From the NCBI GenBank assembly GCA_963789275.1, contig CAWBKF010000010.1, positions 62,001 to 126,000 of the forward strand: a stretch of DNA of 64,000 nt. The letters run 5' to 3'. Source of the stretch: DAHUYF01 sp963789275 (GTDB lineage: Bacteria; Pseudomonadota; Alphaproteobacteria; ATCC43930; CGMCC-115725). The notes under the pieces were generated by a model. The model searched no databases, was not told the origin of the DNA, and saw only the letters and a list, made by a program, of their open reading frames with translations. Below, piece by piece: positions 1 through 9,229 of the stretch (position 1 is the first letter of the stretch; the number at the start of each line of letters is the position of its first letter). A program made the position numbers and the translations under genes.

Positions 1-2855
1 GCGAGCGCCTCGTCGGTGCGGTTGAGCTGGGCGAGCGCGCGGGCGCGCAGCTGCTGGCGCTGGCGCTGCAGCTCGGGCGGGATGTCCTTGCCGGCGTCGA
101 TGTCGAGCGCCTTGATCGCGCCCGGGGGATCGTTGTCCAGCAGCCGCAGCAGCGCGAGCTGGGCGGCGACGCGCGCCTTGTCGCGGCCCACCAGGCGGTG
201 CGTCACCTGGTCCTCGAGCAGCGCCCCGGCGCGGTCGAGCAGATCGACGGCGACGAGCCGATCGACCAGCCGGCGCACGATCGCATCGCCGCGCTCGCCG
301 ACCGGCGCGTAGTCCTTGAATTCGTCGTAAAGAGCCAGCGCCTTGAGCGGGGGCACCGCCTCCATTCCCTTGCCGAGGAAGACGTCGGCGACCCCGTCGC
401 TCAGCTCCTGCATCACCTCTTTCGACTGCGGATAGTCCGGGAAATTGGTGGCGGCCTCGCGCAGCGCATCGAACCCGCCAAGCTGGTCGCCATCGGCGAG
501 CTTGAGCTCGCCGAGCTGGCGCAGCAGATCGAATTCGAACAGGTCGCCGCGCCAGGCGAAGCGCAGCTGGTCGAGCTGCTTGATCGCCTCGGGCCGGGTG
601 ATCTTCTTGGCGCCGAGCTCGGCCACCGTGCGGGCGAACAGCGCGCGCGCCCGGCTCGGGCGATCGTCTATCGCCGCCGCCTCGGTCCAGTGGTCGATGG
701 CCTTGTCGTACTCGCCTTGCGCCAGGAGGCGCTTGCCGTCGAGATAGAGCGCCATCGCCTTGTCGCCGGCCGGTGGGTCGCTCTTGAGCACCAACTGCGT
801 CACGGTCTGCGCCTCGGCGGGCTGGCTGGTCTCGAGGAAGGCCTGCGCCGCCTGCAGCGCAAAGCGGTCGCGCAGTAGCTTGGGATAACGCGGCATCAGA
901 TTGGCGGCGAGCGCGAAGCCATGCGCCGCGGCCGGCCAATCGCCGAGCTCGGCCGAGAGCGAGGCGCGCCACAGCCCCGCCTCGGCCTCGTTGTCGAGGG
1001 TCTTCTGGCCGAGCTCCTGGGCCGCGCTCTTCTGGTCGTCGGTCATGAGATGGACCGCGCCCAGCATCAGCAGCACCGAGGGATCGCTGGCGAGGGTCGG
1101 ATCGTCGCGCTGGATCGCCTCGAGCACGCCCTCGGCCTCGGGCGCGTAGAGATTGGCGAAATAGAAGCGCGCCAGCGCGAGCCGCGGCCGCGAGCGGTAA
1201 GCCGCCGGCGCCGCCGCCACCGCTTGCTCCAGGCGCGAGCGCTTCTGCAGGAAGCTCTGATCGGGAGCGCCGCGCCAGCCGGCGAAATCGAACAGGCGGC
1301 CGAGCCCGCCCGGCTCGCGCGCGAGCTGCCGGTCGGTGGCCGAGGACAGCAGCAGCCCGCCGGGCCGCGTCACCCGGATGCCGTCGGCGCCGCGCGTCAC
1401 CAGGAGATCATCGCTGTTGGGACGGAGCGCGACGCCCTGCACGCTGCCCAGCGCCTGGAAATCGACGAAATCCTGCGCCTCGCCGATGCCGCGGCCGATC
1501 TCGGTCACCGGCACCACCACCAGCTTGTCGCCGATCTCGGGATCGCTGAGCCATACCGGGTCGCCCGCCTCGGCGAGGTCGAACAGCACGTCGGGCGTCT
1601 CCGCCTCCGGATGCACCTCGACGATGATCGGCGCCTCGGCACGCGCCTCCTGCGGCTTGAGGTCCACGATCCAGGAATTCTCGGCGCGCCGCAGGCTCGG
1701 GTTGAGCCCCGGGCGCGCGACCAGCCGCAGCACCGTCGCCGAGGCGTCCGCCAGCTGGTCGGCGCGCGAGAGGATATCGGGCGGGGCGCGACGCAGCTCG
1801 CCGAGATCGAGCGGCGTCGCCCCGGCGAACACCAGCCAGAGCGCCGCGCCGCGGCGGAACGCGGCGACCGCGGTCGGCTGCGGCCAGTCGAAACGCAAAC
1901 TCGCGCCCTGCGGCGCGAGTGCGAAGTGAACCGGAAGCGACCCTGGCGGCGAGGCCTGGCTTTGCGGTCGCGTCAGCGGCCGCGGCGCGCCGATCGGCGG
2001 CTTCCTCTCCTCCGCCGGCGTCCCGGCCGCGGGCTCGATCAGCTCGGGCGGCGGCACGATGCCGCTGGCGCTGCGCGCCCTGGCGGCTTCCGGCACGCGC
2101 CCGAGCACATCGAGCACGATGCTGGTGCCGCTGCGAAAATCGCGGAGGCTGCTGCCGGCAGGGACGGTCAGCGTCAGCACGCTGCCGCCATCCGCCTCGC
2201 TGAGCACCGGCGCCAGGTCGGGCAGCGCCGCTGCCAGCCGCGCCATGTCGAGCTTCGCCCGGCGCCCGAAGCGCAGCTCGGTGCGTCCATCCTTCTCGCT
2301 CCTGCCATAGGCGACGGTGTCGCGCCAATCGAAGACGACGCGGCGGAAGCCCGGATGCTCGCCGAAGCGGAGCGCCACGGCCTGCGCCCCGCCCGCCGTC
2401 GCCATCACCGCCGGCGCCGGCCTCTCGGTGGCGCTCGCGGCCGCCTTCTGCACCGCCGGTGCGGCCGCCTTGGCCGGATTGCGCTGCGCCGCGGCGGCGA
2501 CGATGTCGAGCGCGATGGTATTGCCGTCGGTGAAGCTGTGCAGCCGCGCCGGCAGCTTCAGCTGCGCCACGACGCTGGCGCCATCGGCGCCGATGCTGAT
2601 GGCGCTGACATAGCCGTCGAGATGGCTCGCGACCGCGTCGAGCCTGGCGGCGAAGGGCCGGCCGAAATGCACGGTGAGCGTCTGGCCGTCGATCTTGGCG
2701 TCGAACGTGACCGGCGCCGGCCAGTCGAAGGCAATGCGGCCGAAGCCCTCGGAATCGTGCTCGGCGGCGCGCACGCCGACCGTGTCGACGGCGTGCGCCG
2801 GCAGCGCCAATACCAGCGCCGACAGCAGGCCGAGGAGGGCGGCGCGCAGGCTCAT
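1..2855 (-). CDS. Large secreted TPR protein of the flagellar locus (C-terminus beyond the window)
   Basis: Reading leftward from ATG 2855, about 951 codons are open to the window edge without a stop. The first 22 residues form a signal peptide (hydrophobic core LLGLLSALVLALPAHA), so the protein is probably periplasmic. Roughly residues 25-500 are a beta-rich, proline/alanine-linked region. From about residue 550 there are helical tetratricopeptide-like repeats with alternating Ala, Leu and Tyr. It overlaps the cheZ stop by 4 bp (ATGA), so it is translationally coupled at the end of the fliL-fliM-motE-cheZ operon. Large TPR proteins are common at this position in alphaproteobacterial flagellar loci, but I know of no firm function. 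Gene reality is near certain; the role is unknown. Confidence 0.8.
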   Translation of the reverse strand, partial: MSLRAALLGLLSALVLALPAHAVDTVGVRAAEHDSEGFGRIAFDWPAPVTFDAKIDGQTLTVHFGRPFAARLDAVASHLDGYVSAISIGADGASVVAQLKLPARLHSFTDGNTIALDIVAAAAQRNPAKAAAPAVQKAAASATERPAPAVMATAGGAQAVALRFGEHPGFRRVVFDWRDTVAYGRSEKDGRTELRFGRRAKLDMARLAAALPDLAPVLSEADGGSVLTLTVPAGSSLRDFRSGTSIVLDVLGRVPEAARARSASGIVPPPELIEPAAGTPAEERKPPIGAPRPLTRPQSQASPPGSLPVHFALAPQGASLRFDWPQPTAVAAFRRGAALWLVFAGATPLDLGELRRAPPDILSRADQLADASATVLRLVARPGLNPSLRRAENSWIVDLKPQEARAEAPIIVEVHPEAETPDVLFDLAEAGDPVWLSDPEIGDKLVVVPVTEIGRGIGEAQDFVDFQALGSVQGVALRPNSDDLLVTRGADGIRVTRPGGLLLSSATDRQLAREPGGLGRLFDFAGWRGAPDQSFLQKRSRLEQAVAAAPAAYRSRPRLALARFYFANLYAPEAEGVLEAIQRDDPTLASDPSVLLMLGAVHLMTDDQKSAAQELGQKTLDNEAEAGLWRASLSAELGDWPAAAHGFALAANLMPRYPKLLRDRFALQAAQAFLETSQPAEAQTVTQLVLKSDPPAGDKAMALYLDGKRLLAQGEYDKAIDHWTEAAAIDDRPSRARALFARTVAELGAKKITRPEAIKQLDQLRFAWRGDLFEFDLLRQLGELKLADGDQLGGFDALREAATNFPDYPQSKEVMQELSDGVADVFLGKGMEAVPPLKALALYDEFKDYAPVGERGDAIVRRLVDRLVAVDLLDRAGALLEDQVTHRLVGRDKARVAAQLALLRLLDNDPPGAIKALDIDAGKDIPPELQRQRQQLRARALAQLNRTDEAL

Positions 2856-3523
2856 TGCCGATCGAACTCCGCCATGATGGCGTCGATCTCCGCCTGCTTG
2901 TTGGCCTCCTTGGGAAGCTGCGGCCCATGCATCAGCTTTGCATCCTCGTCCACCGGCTCTGCCGGCGGCGGCGGCGCGAGCTCGCGCATGTCGGCGATGT
3001 CGCTGCCGAAAGCGCCGAGCAGCGCGTCGATCTTCTGCTCGATGAACTTCAAGGTCGTCACCACCTTGGTGATGCGCTGGCCGGTGACGTCCTGGAAGTT
3101 GCAGGCCTCGTAGATGCGGGTGACGGCCGCGCCGAGGATGTTGCGCGCCTCGACCGGCAGGCTCGGCCCCAGCTTCTCCAGGGTCTCGGCGACGTCGAGG
3201 ATGGTGCCGGTGGCTTCGGCGGTGTGCTCCACCACCGCGTCCAGCTCGTCGGTCGCCGCAGGAATGCGCTCGCTGATGTCGTGCGGACGGAGCGCGGCAA
3301 TTTCCTGCTTGGCGCTGTGGATGAAGTCGGAGAGCCGCTCGAGCTCCTGGTACAGCTTGAGATCGGCGACCGACATGTCGCCCGACAGGCTGGCGACCAC
3401 CGCCTCGACCACCGAGGCAACGGCGCTGGCATCGATGGCCGGCATCTCCTGGGGCGCGATGGCTTGGATCTTGCGCACGAGATCGGCATCCTCGCCGCGC
3501 GCGGTTATCGAGAAGCTTCCCAT
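2852..3523 (-). CDS. cheZ: Chemotaxis phosphatase CheZ
   Basis: CheZ dephosphorylates the response regulator CheY-P. The protein is a long helical hairpin with the family signature ACNFQDVTGQRITKV near residue 145, which contains the catalytic Gln and the Asp. It ends in EIDAIMAEFDRQ, the CheY-binding tail. The chosen ATG at 3523 follows an AAGGGTGG ribosome-binding site. A longer form starting at GTG 3541 (six more residues, overlapping the motE stop) lacks one. The position between motE and the TPR gene, downstream of fliM, puts switch and signal-termination genes in one operon. Assignment is confident from the signature. Confidence 0.93.
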   Translation of the reverse strand: MGSFSITARGEDADLVRKIQAIAPQEMPAIDASAVASVVEAVVASLSGDMSVADLKLYQELERLSDFIHSAKQEIAALRPHDISERIPAATDELDAVVEHTAEATGTILDVAETLEKLGPSLPVEARNILGAAVTRIYEACNFQDVTGQRITKVVTTLKFIEQKIDALLGAFGSDIADMRELAPPPPAEPVDEDAKLMHGPQLPKEANKQAEIDAIMAEFDRQ

Positions 3524-3537
3524 TGTGCCACCCTTCG

Positions 3538-4254
3538 TCACGGCTTGGCCGCCGGCGGCGGCTTGTCGGCTGGCCCTGCGGCCGGATCGTGCTGGCCCTT
3601 GCGCTCGGCCATCGCCTGCGTCACCGCCTTGGCCTTGCTCGGATCCATGGCGGCAAGGACCGGCGCGACGTTGCGGTCCTTCATGTGCTCGATCACCCCG
3701 AGCAGCACCGGCATGTCGAGCTGCGCGAAGATGCGCGCCGCGTCGGCCGGCTTCATCGTCTCGTAAATCTTGACCAAGCTCTTGATGCGCGCCTCGTCCT
3801 CTTCGCTCTGCTTGTCGACGATGCCGCCGATATCCTTCTCCAGCGTCTCGAGCCGGGCGATCTTCTCGTCGATGCGCTTCTCGGCGGCTTGCAGCAGCAC
3901 TTCGCGCTGGCTGAGCGCCGCCGCGCGCTTGTCGAGATCGGCGCGGCGCTCGGAGAGCTTCTGCAGCAGCTCCACCTCCGACGGGCTCATGGTCAAGGGA
4001 TCGAGCGCCTGCGCCTTGTCGGGAGCGGCCGGCGACGCCGCCGGCGTCGCGGGCGCCGCCGCTGGCGGTTTCGCCGCGGCGGCGGGCGTGGTCCCGGGCG
4101 CCGCGGTCGCGGGCTTGTCCGGCGCCGGCGCCGGCTGCGCGCGCGCGGCGGTGACCGGCGCATCCACCGTCAGCCAGGCGTCGCTGAGCTTGATGCCGAG
4201 CAGGCCGATCGTAGCGAGCAGCGCCACGGGCATCAGACGCAGGCGGAGTTCCAT
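3538..4254 (-). CDS. motE: MotE-like flagellar periplasmic/stator-associated protein
   Basis: 238 residues: an N-terminal membrane anchor (about 8-25), an Ala/Pro-rich linker (about 35-85), a coiled coil (about 90-155, ending LETLEKDIGGI), and a C-terminal domain with the MotE/MgtE-N pattern (KIYETMKPADAARIF, then MDPSKAKAV). In relatives (Sinorhizobium-type MotE) such proteins act in the periplasm on motor or stator components. The gene follows the DUF6468 gene and precedes cheZ in the fliL-fliM operon. The family is well supported by the domain order; the exact function in this organism is inferred. Confidence 0.82.
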   Translation of the reverse strand: MELRLRLMPVALLATIGLLGIKLSDAWLTVDAPVTAARAQPAPAPDKPATAAPGTTPAAAAKPPAAAPATPAASPAAPDKAQALDPLTMSPSEVELLQKLSERRADLDKRAAALSQREVLLQAAEKRIDEKIARLETLEKDIGGIVDKQSEEDEARIKSLVKIYETMKPADAARIFAQLDMPVLLGVIEHMKDRNVAPVLAAMDPSKAKAVTQAMAERKGQHDPAAGPADKPPPAAKP

Positions 4255-4263
4255 CGCGCGCCC

Positions 4264-4789
4264 TTAGCGGCGGCCGGCCAGCGCGCGCAGCAAGTCGCGC
4301 TCGGCGCGAGACGGCGCGCCCGGCGCATCAGCGGCGGCGGGCGCCAGCCGCGCCGCCATCTGCTGGATGAAATTGCCGGTGCCTTGCCGGGAACTCGCGG
4401 CGCGGCGCCTCGGCCGGCGGCCGCGGCGCTTCCGCCGCCCGCGGCCGGACCGCTTCCGGCGCCGGCGCCTCGCGGCGCGGACGCAGCGACACCTCCATGC
4501 GATCGGCAAGCGTGCCGCCGCGATCGATCATATAGGCGAGATCCTCGCGCAAGGACTGCGCCGCTTCCAGCTTGCGCTGCAGCTCGCGGCCGACCTCGTC
4601 AGCCGTGGCCTTGAGCCCCTTGATGCCGGCCTCGGCGCTGGCCGAGGCCTGCGTCAGGCTTTGCACCAGGGTCTGAAGCGTCTTGTCGCCGCGCAACGCG
4701 CTCAGCTTGTGGCTGAGCCTCGCCGCATAATATATTGTAAATACAAGAAGAAAGGCGACGATAAGGTCGGCGGCAAGGGTGATGTTCAT
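4264..4789 (-). CDS. DUF6468-type flagellar operon membrane protein, one frameshift
   Basis: About 175 codons, beginning with one transmembrane segment (AADLIVAFLLVFTIYYA) followed by a coiled coil (about 40-90). The frame opened at ATG 4789 would end at 4328. The natural C-terminus (ending RAERDLLRALAGRR, stop 4264) lies in the +1 frame, joined near 4385 inside a GC-rich stretch. The same conserved tail is typical of the small protein between fliM and motE in alphaproteobacteria, so I treat it as one gene with a single-base shift, probably a sequencing error. ATGA overlap with fliM shows translational coupling. Function is not established. Confidence 0.7.
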
Positions 4790-5922
4790 GGCGTGTGCCC
4801 TCGATCCTTTTCAATCTTTTCGCTGATGCGAATGGCGATATGCCCGGCTTTGCGGCCCATCTTCCCGGTGAACATGGCGAGATCGCCGCAGACGAGATGC
4901 ACGTCCGAGCTGGAATTAACGTTGAGCAGCACGCGCGACCCGACCTTGAGATCGAGCACGTCGCGCAGCGGCAGCTCGACGGTGTCGAGCACCGCCTCGA
5001 TCGGCACGCTGGTGTACCAGAGCTCGCCGGCGAGATGCGCCTCCCAGATGGAATCGCGGCCGAATTTCTCGCCGAGGAAGCCCTGCAACAGGATCTCGCG
5101 CACCGGCTCCAGCGTGGCATAGGGCAGCAGCACCTCGAGCCGGCCGCCGCGATCCTCCATGTCGACGCGCAGCCGCGCCAGCACGGCGGCGTTGGCCGGC
5201 CGGCCGATGGTGGCGAAGCGCGGATTGGTCTCCAGCCGCTCGAAGCGAAAGGTCACCGGGCTCAACGGGTCGAAGGCGCCCGAGAGGTCGGACAGCACCA
5301 CCGAGACCAGCCGCTCGACGAGGTTGCGCTCGATGGTGGTATAGGGCCGTCCTTCGATGCGCATGGCGGCCGTGCCGCGCCGGCCGCCGAGCAGCACGTC
5401 GACGATGGAATAGATCAGCGCGCTGTCGACGGTGAGCAGGCCGTAATTGTCCCATTCCTCGGCCTTGAAGACGCTCAGCATCGCCGGCAGCGGGATCGAG
5501 TTGAGATAATCACCGAAGCGGATCGAGGTGATGTTGTCGATCGACACCTCGACGTTGTCGGAGGTGAAATTGCGCAGGCTGGTCGACATCATGCGCACGA
5601 GGCGGTCGAACACCACCTCCAGCATCGGCAGGCGCTCGTAGGAGACGAGCGCGGAATCGATGATCGCGCGGATGCCGGAATTGTCTTTGCCGCCGCCGGC
5701 GTCATCGCCGAATCCCAGCAGGCTGTCGATCTCGTTCTGATTGAGGACGCGAGCGGTGCCGACCTGGCCTTCCTCGCCCTCGGCGCCGGGCTCGCCCTCG
5801 AGGACGGCGCCGTCGGCGGCCGCACCTTCGGCGCCCGCCGCCGGCGGCGCCTCGGCCATCGCCGCCCATTCTGCGGCCATTTTTTCTTCTTCAGACTGGG
5901 CTTGCTCTTCAGCCATCCCCAT
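4786..5922 (-). CDS. fliM: Flagellar motor switch protein FliM
   Basis: 378 residues. C-ring switch subunit that binds CheY-P and links FliG to FliN. The CheY-binding motif is LNQNEIDSLLGFG at about 60-72, preceded by an unusually long acidic Glu/Ala/Gly-rich tail (about 55 residues) not seen in enterobacterial FliM. The middle CheC-like domain spans about 95-290, and the C-terminal SpoA domain about 300-370 (LKVGSRVLLNV). Two starts are possible, MGM at 5922 or the internal Met at 5916; GGGGA lies just upstream. It follows fliL by 19 bp and overlaps the DUF6468 gene by 4 bp. Confidence 0.96.
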   Translation of the reverse strand: MGMAEEQAQSEEEKMAAEWAAMAEAPPAAGAEGAAADGAVLEGEPGAEGEEGQVGTARVLNQNEIDSLLGFGDDAGGGKDNSGIRAIIDSALVSYERLPMLEVVFDRLVRMMSTSLRNFTSDNVEVSIDNITSIRFGDYLNSIPLPAMLSVFKAEEWDNYGLLTVDSALIYSIVDVLLGGRRGTAAMRIEGRPYTTIERNLVERLVSVVLSDLSGAFDPLSPVTFRFERLETNPRFATIGRPANAAVLARLRVDMEDRGGRLEVLLPYATLEPVREILLQGFLGEKFGRDSIWEAHLAGELWYTSVPIEAVLDTVELPLRDVLDLKVGSRVLLNVNSSSDVHLVCGDLAMFTGKMGRKAGHIAIRISEKIEKDRGHTP

Positions 5923-5941
5923 GATCCCCGATCGCAGGCCC

Positions 5942-6448
5942 TTATTGGACCAGCATTTCCTTGAACAGGACGTCGACGATCTTGACCGGCGCCGCGGCGC
6001 TGTTGACGCGCGCCAGCAGCTCCTCGCGCAGCCGGTAGATGCCGCCGGAGCCGCGCAGGTCCTCGACGCGCAGCTCGCGCAGATAGACCTGGAAGTTGTC
6101 GACGACGCGCGGCATCACCGCCTGCAGCCGCGGCAGATCCTCGGCACGCTCGAGCTCGAGACTGACCGACAGCTTCAGGAAGCTCGCCTTGCGGCCGCTG
6201 GTGTTGAGATTGACCAGCAGATCCGGCAGGTCGAAGAAGGCCGGCGGCGGCAGCGGCTTGTCCACCACCTTCTCCGGCTCCTTGTGCCCGATGAACTTGT
6301 CGGCGATGCCGGTGACATAGAGCACGCCACACGTGATCAGCAGCAGCAGCACGGCGCCGCCGACAAGCAGCAGCAGCTTCTTGCGGTTCGGCTTTGCCCC
6401 GCCTTCGGCGGGGGCTTCAAGGGCTTCGTCTGCGGTCCGCTCGGACAT
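5942..6448 (-). CDS. fliL: Flagellar basal body-associated protein FliL
   Basis: 168 residues: a cytoplasmic start, one transmembrane helix (LLLLVGGAVLLLLITCGVLY, about 25-45), then the periplasmic FliL domain ending RVNSAAAPVKIVDVLFKEMLVQ. FliL surrounds the stator and stabilises motor output. The start at 6448 is chosen because upstream in-frame codons belong to the regulatory gap shared with flgF. It is the first gene of the minus-strand operon fliL-fliM-DUF6468-motE-cheZ-TPR. I see no clear promoter consensus of its own in the 257-bp divergent region. Confidence 0.94.
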   Translation of the reverse strand: MSERTADEALEAPAEGGAKPNRKKLLLLVGGAVLLLLITCGVLYVTGIADKFIGHKEPEKVVDKPLPPPAFFDLPDLLVNLNTSGRKASFLKLSVSLELERAEDLPRLQAVMPRVVDNFQVYLRELRVEDLRGSGGIYRLREELLARVNSAAAPVKIVDVLFKEMLVQ

Positions 6449-6574
6449 GGGTGTAATGGGGCCTGAGGGGCTCTGAGTGACAGGGCTCAGCTTAGGCCGC
6501 ACAAGCTTAATAACTGGTGAAATGCAGGGTTGCGGCACACCGGCGAAAAACGCGTGCCGCGCGGGCAGGAACTA

Positions 6575-6592
6575 CCCGGCAAAGCCTGCCCT
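6575..6592 (+). promoter_or_regulatory. FlbD-type palindrome upstream of flgF
   Basis: CCCGGCAAAGCCTGCCCT matches the pattern CGGCAAANNNTGCCG that recurs before flagellar operons in this window and resembles Caulobacter ftr (FlbD) sites. It lies about 50 bp upstream of the sigma-54 -24 element of flgF. Protein identity is inferred from flbD being encoded at 45.5 kb. Confidence 0.6.
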
Positions 6593-6643
6593 CGCCGGTG
6601 ATTCCTTCGGCGGAAATCCGCGGCGTCCCGCGGTTCTCGGCGC

Positions 6644-6659
6644 TGGCACGCGCCGTGCA
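6644..6659 (+). promoter_or_regulatory. Sigma-54 -24/-12 promoter for flgF-flgG-flgA-flgH
   Basis: TGGCACG-N4-GTGCA; only the first T of the TTGC -12 box is changed, and the GG-N10-GC spacing is exact. It ends 46 bp before the flgF ATG. Confidence 0.65.
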
Positions 6660-6705
6660 TTCTAGGCGCCACGGGGATCCGCCCCCGGATTTGAGAAGGC
6701 CGTCG

Positions 6706-7443
6706 ATGCAGAACGCAACTTATATCGCGCTATCGGGCCAGATGGCGATGCAGCGCCAGATGGACGTGGTCGCGAACAACCTGGCCAACCTCTCTACCGC
6801 CGGCTTCAAGGGCGAGGAGACGCTGTTCAGCCAATACCTGGTCCGCGCCGCCGGCACCAACGGCCCGCTTGCCTTTGCCGAGGATGCCGGCACCACGCGC
6901 GACCTGCGTCAGGGCAACCTGTCCGCCACCAGCAACCCGCTCGATTTCGCGATCCAGGGCTCGGGATATTTTACCGTCCAGACGCCGCTCGGCCCGCGCT
7001 ACACCCGCAACGGTCATTTCCAACTCGACAGCCAGGGGACGCTGGTCACCAGCCAGGGCTATCCCGTGCTGTCCGCTGGCGGTCAGCCGATCGTGATGCC
7101 CGCCAATGCCCGCGGCGTCACCGTCGCGCCGGACGGCACCATCTCCGCAGGCCAGGCCGGCTCGACCACCCAGGCGCAGTTCGGGCAGCTCCAGGTCGTC
7201 GATTTCGCCTCGCCCCAGGCCGTGACCCCTTCGGCCAACGGCCTCTGGGTGACCGACCAGGCGCCGCAGCCCAGCACCGCCACGGTGCAGCAGGGCATGA
7301 TCGAGGAATCCAACGTGCAGCCGGTGGTCGAGCTCACCCGCATGCTCACGGTCGGGCGCTCCGCCACCAACTTCAAGAACTTCCTCGACGAGGAAGATCA
7401 GCGGCGCAGCAACGCCATCGACAAGCTCAGCCAGACATCCTGA
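6706..7443 (+). CDS. flgF: Flagellar proximal rod protein FlgF
   Basis: 245 residues. Starts with the axial-protein N-terminus (MQNATYIALSGQMAMQRQMD, then VVANNLANLSTAGFKG) and ends with the paired C-terminal helix containing PVVELTRMLTVGRS. Both coiled ends are typical of rod and hook proteins. Of the two adjacent axial genes the shorter, with the less canonical ANNLAN block, is FlgF. The ATG at 6706 is the first after the sigma-54 site; longer upstream reading would run through the promoter. It is the first gene of a plus-strand operon and is followed 17 bp later by flgG. Confidence 0.95.
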   Translation: MQNATYIALSGQMAMQRQMDVVANNLANLSTAGFKGEETLFSQYLVRAAGTNGPLAFAEDAGTTRDLRQGNLSATSNPLDFAIQGSGYFTVQTPLGPRYTRNGHFQLDSQGTLVTSQGYPVLSAGGQPIVMPANARGVTVAPDGTISAGQAGSTTQAQFGQLQVVDFASPQAVTPSANGLWVTDQAPQPSTATVQQGMIEESNVQPVVELTRMLTVGRSATNFKNFLDEEDQRRSNAIDKLSQTS

Positions 7444-7460
7444 GAAAGGCTTTTTGAACC

Positions 7461-8246
7461 ATGAGCGCCATGAACATCGCAGCGACCGGCATGATGGCCC
7501 AGCAGACCAACGTGCAGGTCATCGCCAACAACATCGCCAACCTCAACACCACCGCCTTCCGGCGCCAGCGCGCCGAGTTCCAGGATCTGCTCTACCAGAC
7601 CGAGCGGCGCGAAGGCGCGAACTCCTCCGACAACAACACGATCGTCCCGGTCGGCGTGCAGATCGGCACCGGCGTCAAGACGGCGGCGGTCTATCAGCTC
7701 ACCACCCAGGGCAACCTCGCACAGACCAGCAACCCGCTCGACATCGCCATCCAGGGCCGCGGCTTCTTCCAGGTCCTGATGCCCGACGGCACCACCACCT
7801 ATACCCGCGACGGCTCGTTCCAGCTCAGCCCGACCGGCGAGATCGTCACCGCCGACGGCTATGTCGTCCAGCCCGGCATCACGTTTCCGACGAACACCAC
7901 CGCGATCATCGTCACCGCCACCGGCCAGGTCCAGGCACAGGTCGCGGGAACGACCACCCCGTCGGTCGTCGGCCAGCTTCAGCTCGCGAACTTCGCCAAT
8001 GAGGCCGGCCTCGAACTGCTTGGCAACAACCTCATGCAGCAGACCGCGGCCTCCGGTACGCCGGTCACCGGCAATCCCGGCACCACCGCCTTCGGCACGC
8101 TGCAGCAGGGCTTTCTCGAGACCTCGAACGTCGACATCGTCACCGAGATCACCAACATGATCACCGCACAGCGCGCCTATGAGATGAACTCGAAGGTCAT
8201 CCAGACCTCCGACCAGATGATGTCGACTTTGAGCCAGATCCAGTGA
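7461..8246 (+). CDS. flgG: Flagellar distal rod protein FlgG
   Basis: 261 residues, the usual length. N-terminus MSAMNIAATGMMAQQTNVQV followed by IANNIANLNTTAF, the flagellar rod signature. The middle has the D2-type beta domain (DIAIQGRGFFQVLMPDG). The C-terminus EITNMITAQRAYEMNSKVIQ is highly conserved in FlgG. It builds the distal rod passing through the P and L rings encoded nearby (flgI, flgH). Start supported by the AGAAAGG site 5' of ATG. No disruptions, unlike several other axial genes here. Confidence 0.97.
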   Translation: MSAMNIAATGMMAQQTNVQVIANNIANLNTTAFRRQRAEFQDLLYQTERREGANSSDNNTIVPVGVQIGTGVKTAAVYQLTTQGNLAQTSNPLDIAIQGRGFFQVLMPDGTTTYTRDGSFQLSPTGEIVTADGYVVQPGITFPTNTTAIIVTATGQVQAQVAGTTTPSVVGQLQLANFANEAGLELLGNNLMQQTAASGTPVTGNPGTTAFGTLQQGFLETSNVDIVTEITNMITAQRAYEMNSKVIQTSDQMMSTLSQIQ

Positions 8247-8256
8247 CGGAGCCGGC

Positions 8257-9222
8257 ATGAGCACCCGCGCTATGACCCGCCTCCTCGCCGCGCTCGCGCT
8301 TGCAGGCTTCGCCGCGCTCGGCGTTGCGCCGGCGCGGGCCGAGCCGGCGCTGCGCCCGGCTGCGACCGTCGAGGGCGACGTCATCCGCCTCGGCGATCTC
8401 TTCAGCGATGCCGGCGACCGTGCCGGCGACGTCGTGGCGCCGGCGCCGCCGCCCGGCGCGAGCACGATCTTCAACGCCGACTGGCTCGCCGACACCGCGC
8501 GCGAACATGATCTCGCCTGGCAGCCGGGCTCGCGCTTCGACCGCGCCACGGTCGAACGCGCGACACGGGTCGTCAGCGGCGAGGCCGTGACCCAGCGGCT
8601 GCGCCAGGAGATCGCGCTCACCCAGCCGATCGACGGCGCGCAGCTCCTGCTCGACAACGCCGCCCTCCACCTGCTGGTCGCCAAGGACGCACCCGACACC
8701 ATCGCGGTCGAGGGGCTGACCTTCGACGCGCGCAGCGGGCGCTTCACCGCCCTGGTCTCCGCGCCAGCCGGCGACGCCGCGGCGGAGCGCCAGCGCGTCA
8801 CCGGTCGGCTCATCCGCATCGCCCGGCTGCCGGCACTCAACCGCCCCATCGCCCCCGGCGAGATCATCGCCGCGCGCGACCTGGAGACCCAGGAGCTGCG
8901 CGCCGACCGTGTCGGGCCGGACCTGATCGTCGACGCGCGCGAGCTCGTCGGCAAGACGCCGCGCCATGCCCTCCACGCGCACGAGCCGCTGCGCCCCTAT
9001 GACGTGCAGGTGCCGGTCATCGTGCGCAAGGACGACCTCGTCACCATCATGCTGGAGACGCCGGCCCTGCAGCTCAGCGCGCAAGGCAAGGCGCTCGAGG
9101 ATGGCGGCATGGGCGCCACGATCCGCATCGCCAACACCAAATCGAACCGGGTCATCGACGCCAAGGTGACCGGCCACAACCTTGTCGCGGTCGCCGCCCC
9201 AGCGCTCCTGGCCGGCCGCTAG
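8257..9222 (+). CDS. flgA: Flagella basal body P-ring formation protein FlgA
   Basis: 321 residues with a signal peptide (LLAALALAGFAALGVAPARA). FlgA is the periplasmic chaperone for P-ring subunit FlgI. The N-terminal half is variable. The C-terminal half (from about 195) carries the SAF/ChapFlgA fold, with RPIAPGEIIAARDLE and the VGKTPRHAL motif, followed by the terminal strand pattern IRIANTKSNRVIDAKV. It lies between flgG and flgH in a compact operon, 10 bp after flgG and 7 bp before flgH. It is longer than enterobacterial FlgA (about 220), as is common in alphaproteobacteria. Confidence 0.94.
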   Translation: MSTRAMTRLLAALALAGFAALGVAPARAEPALRPAATVEGDVIRLGDLFSDAGDRAGDVVAPAPPPGASTIFNADWLADTAREHDLAWQPGSRFDRATVERATRVVSGEAVTQRLRQEIALTQPIDGAQLLLDNAALHLLVAKDAPDTIAVEGLTFDARSGRFTALVSAPAGDAAAERQRVTGRLIRIARLPALNRPIAPGEIIAARDLETQELRADRVGPDLIVDARELVGKTPRHALHAHEPLRPYDVQVPVIVRKDDLVTIMLETPALQLSAQGKALEDGGMGATIRIANTKSNRVIDAKVTGHNLVAVAAPALLAGR

Positions 9223-9229
9223 GAGACGC

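Noticed and set aside
1408..2928. 506-codon open frame on minus at the left end
   Set aside because: Wrong frame of the TPR gene; Arg/Gly/Ala-rich. The true frame starts at 2855 and stays open to the window edge.
921..3113. 730-codon open frame on plus
   Set aside because: Antisense to the TPR gene and the start of cheZ; Arg-rich shadow. The minus frame has a signal peptide and helical repeats.
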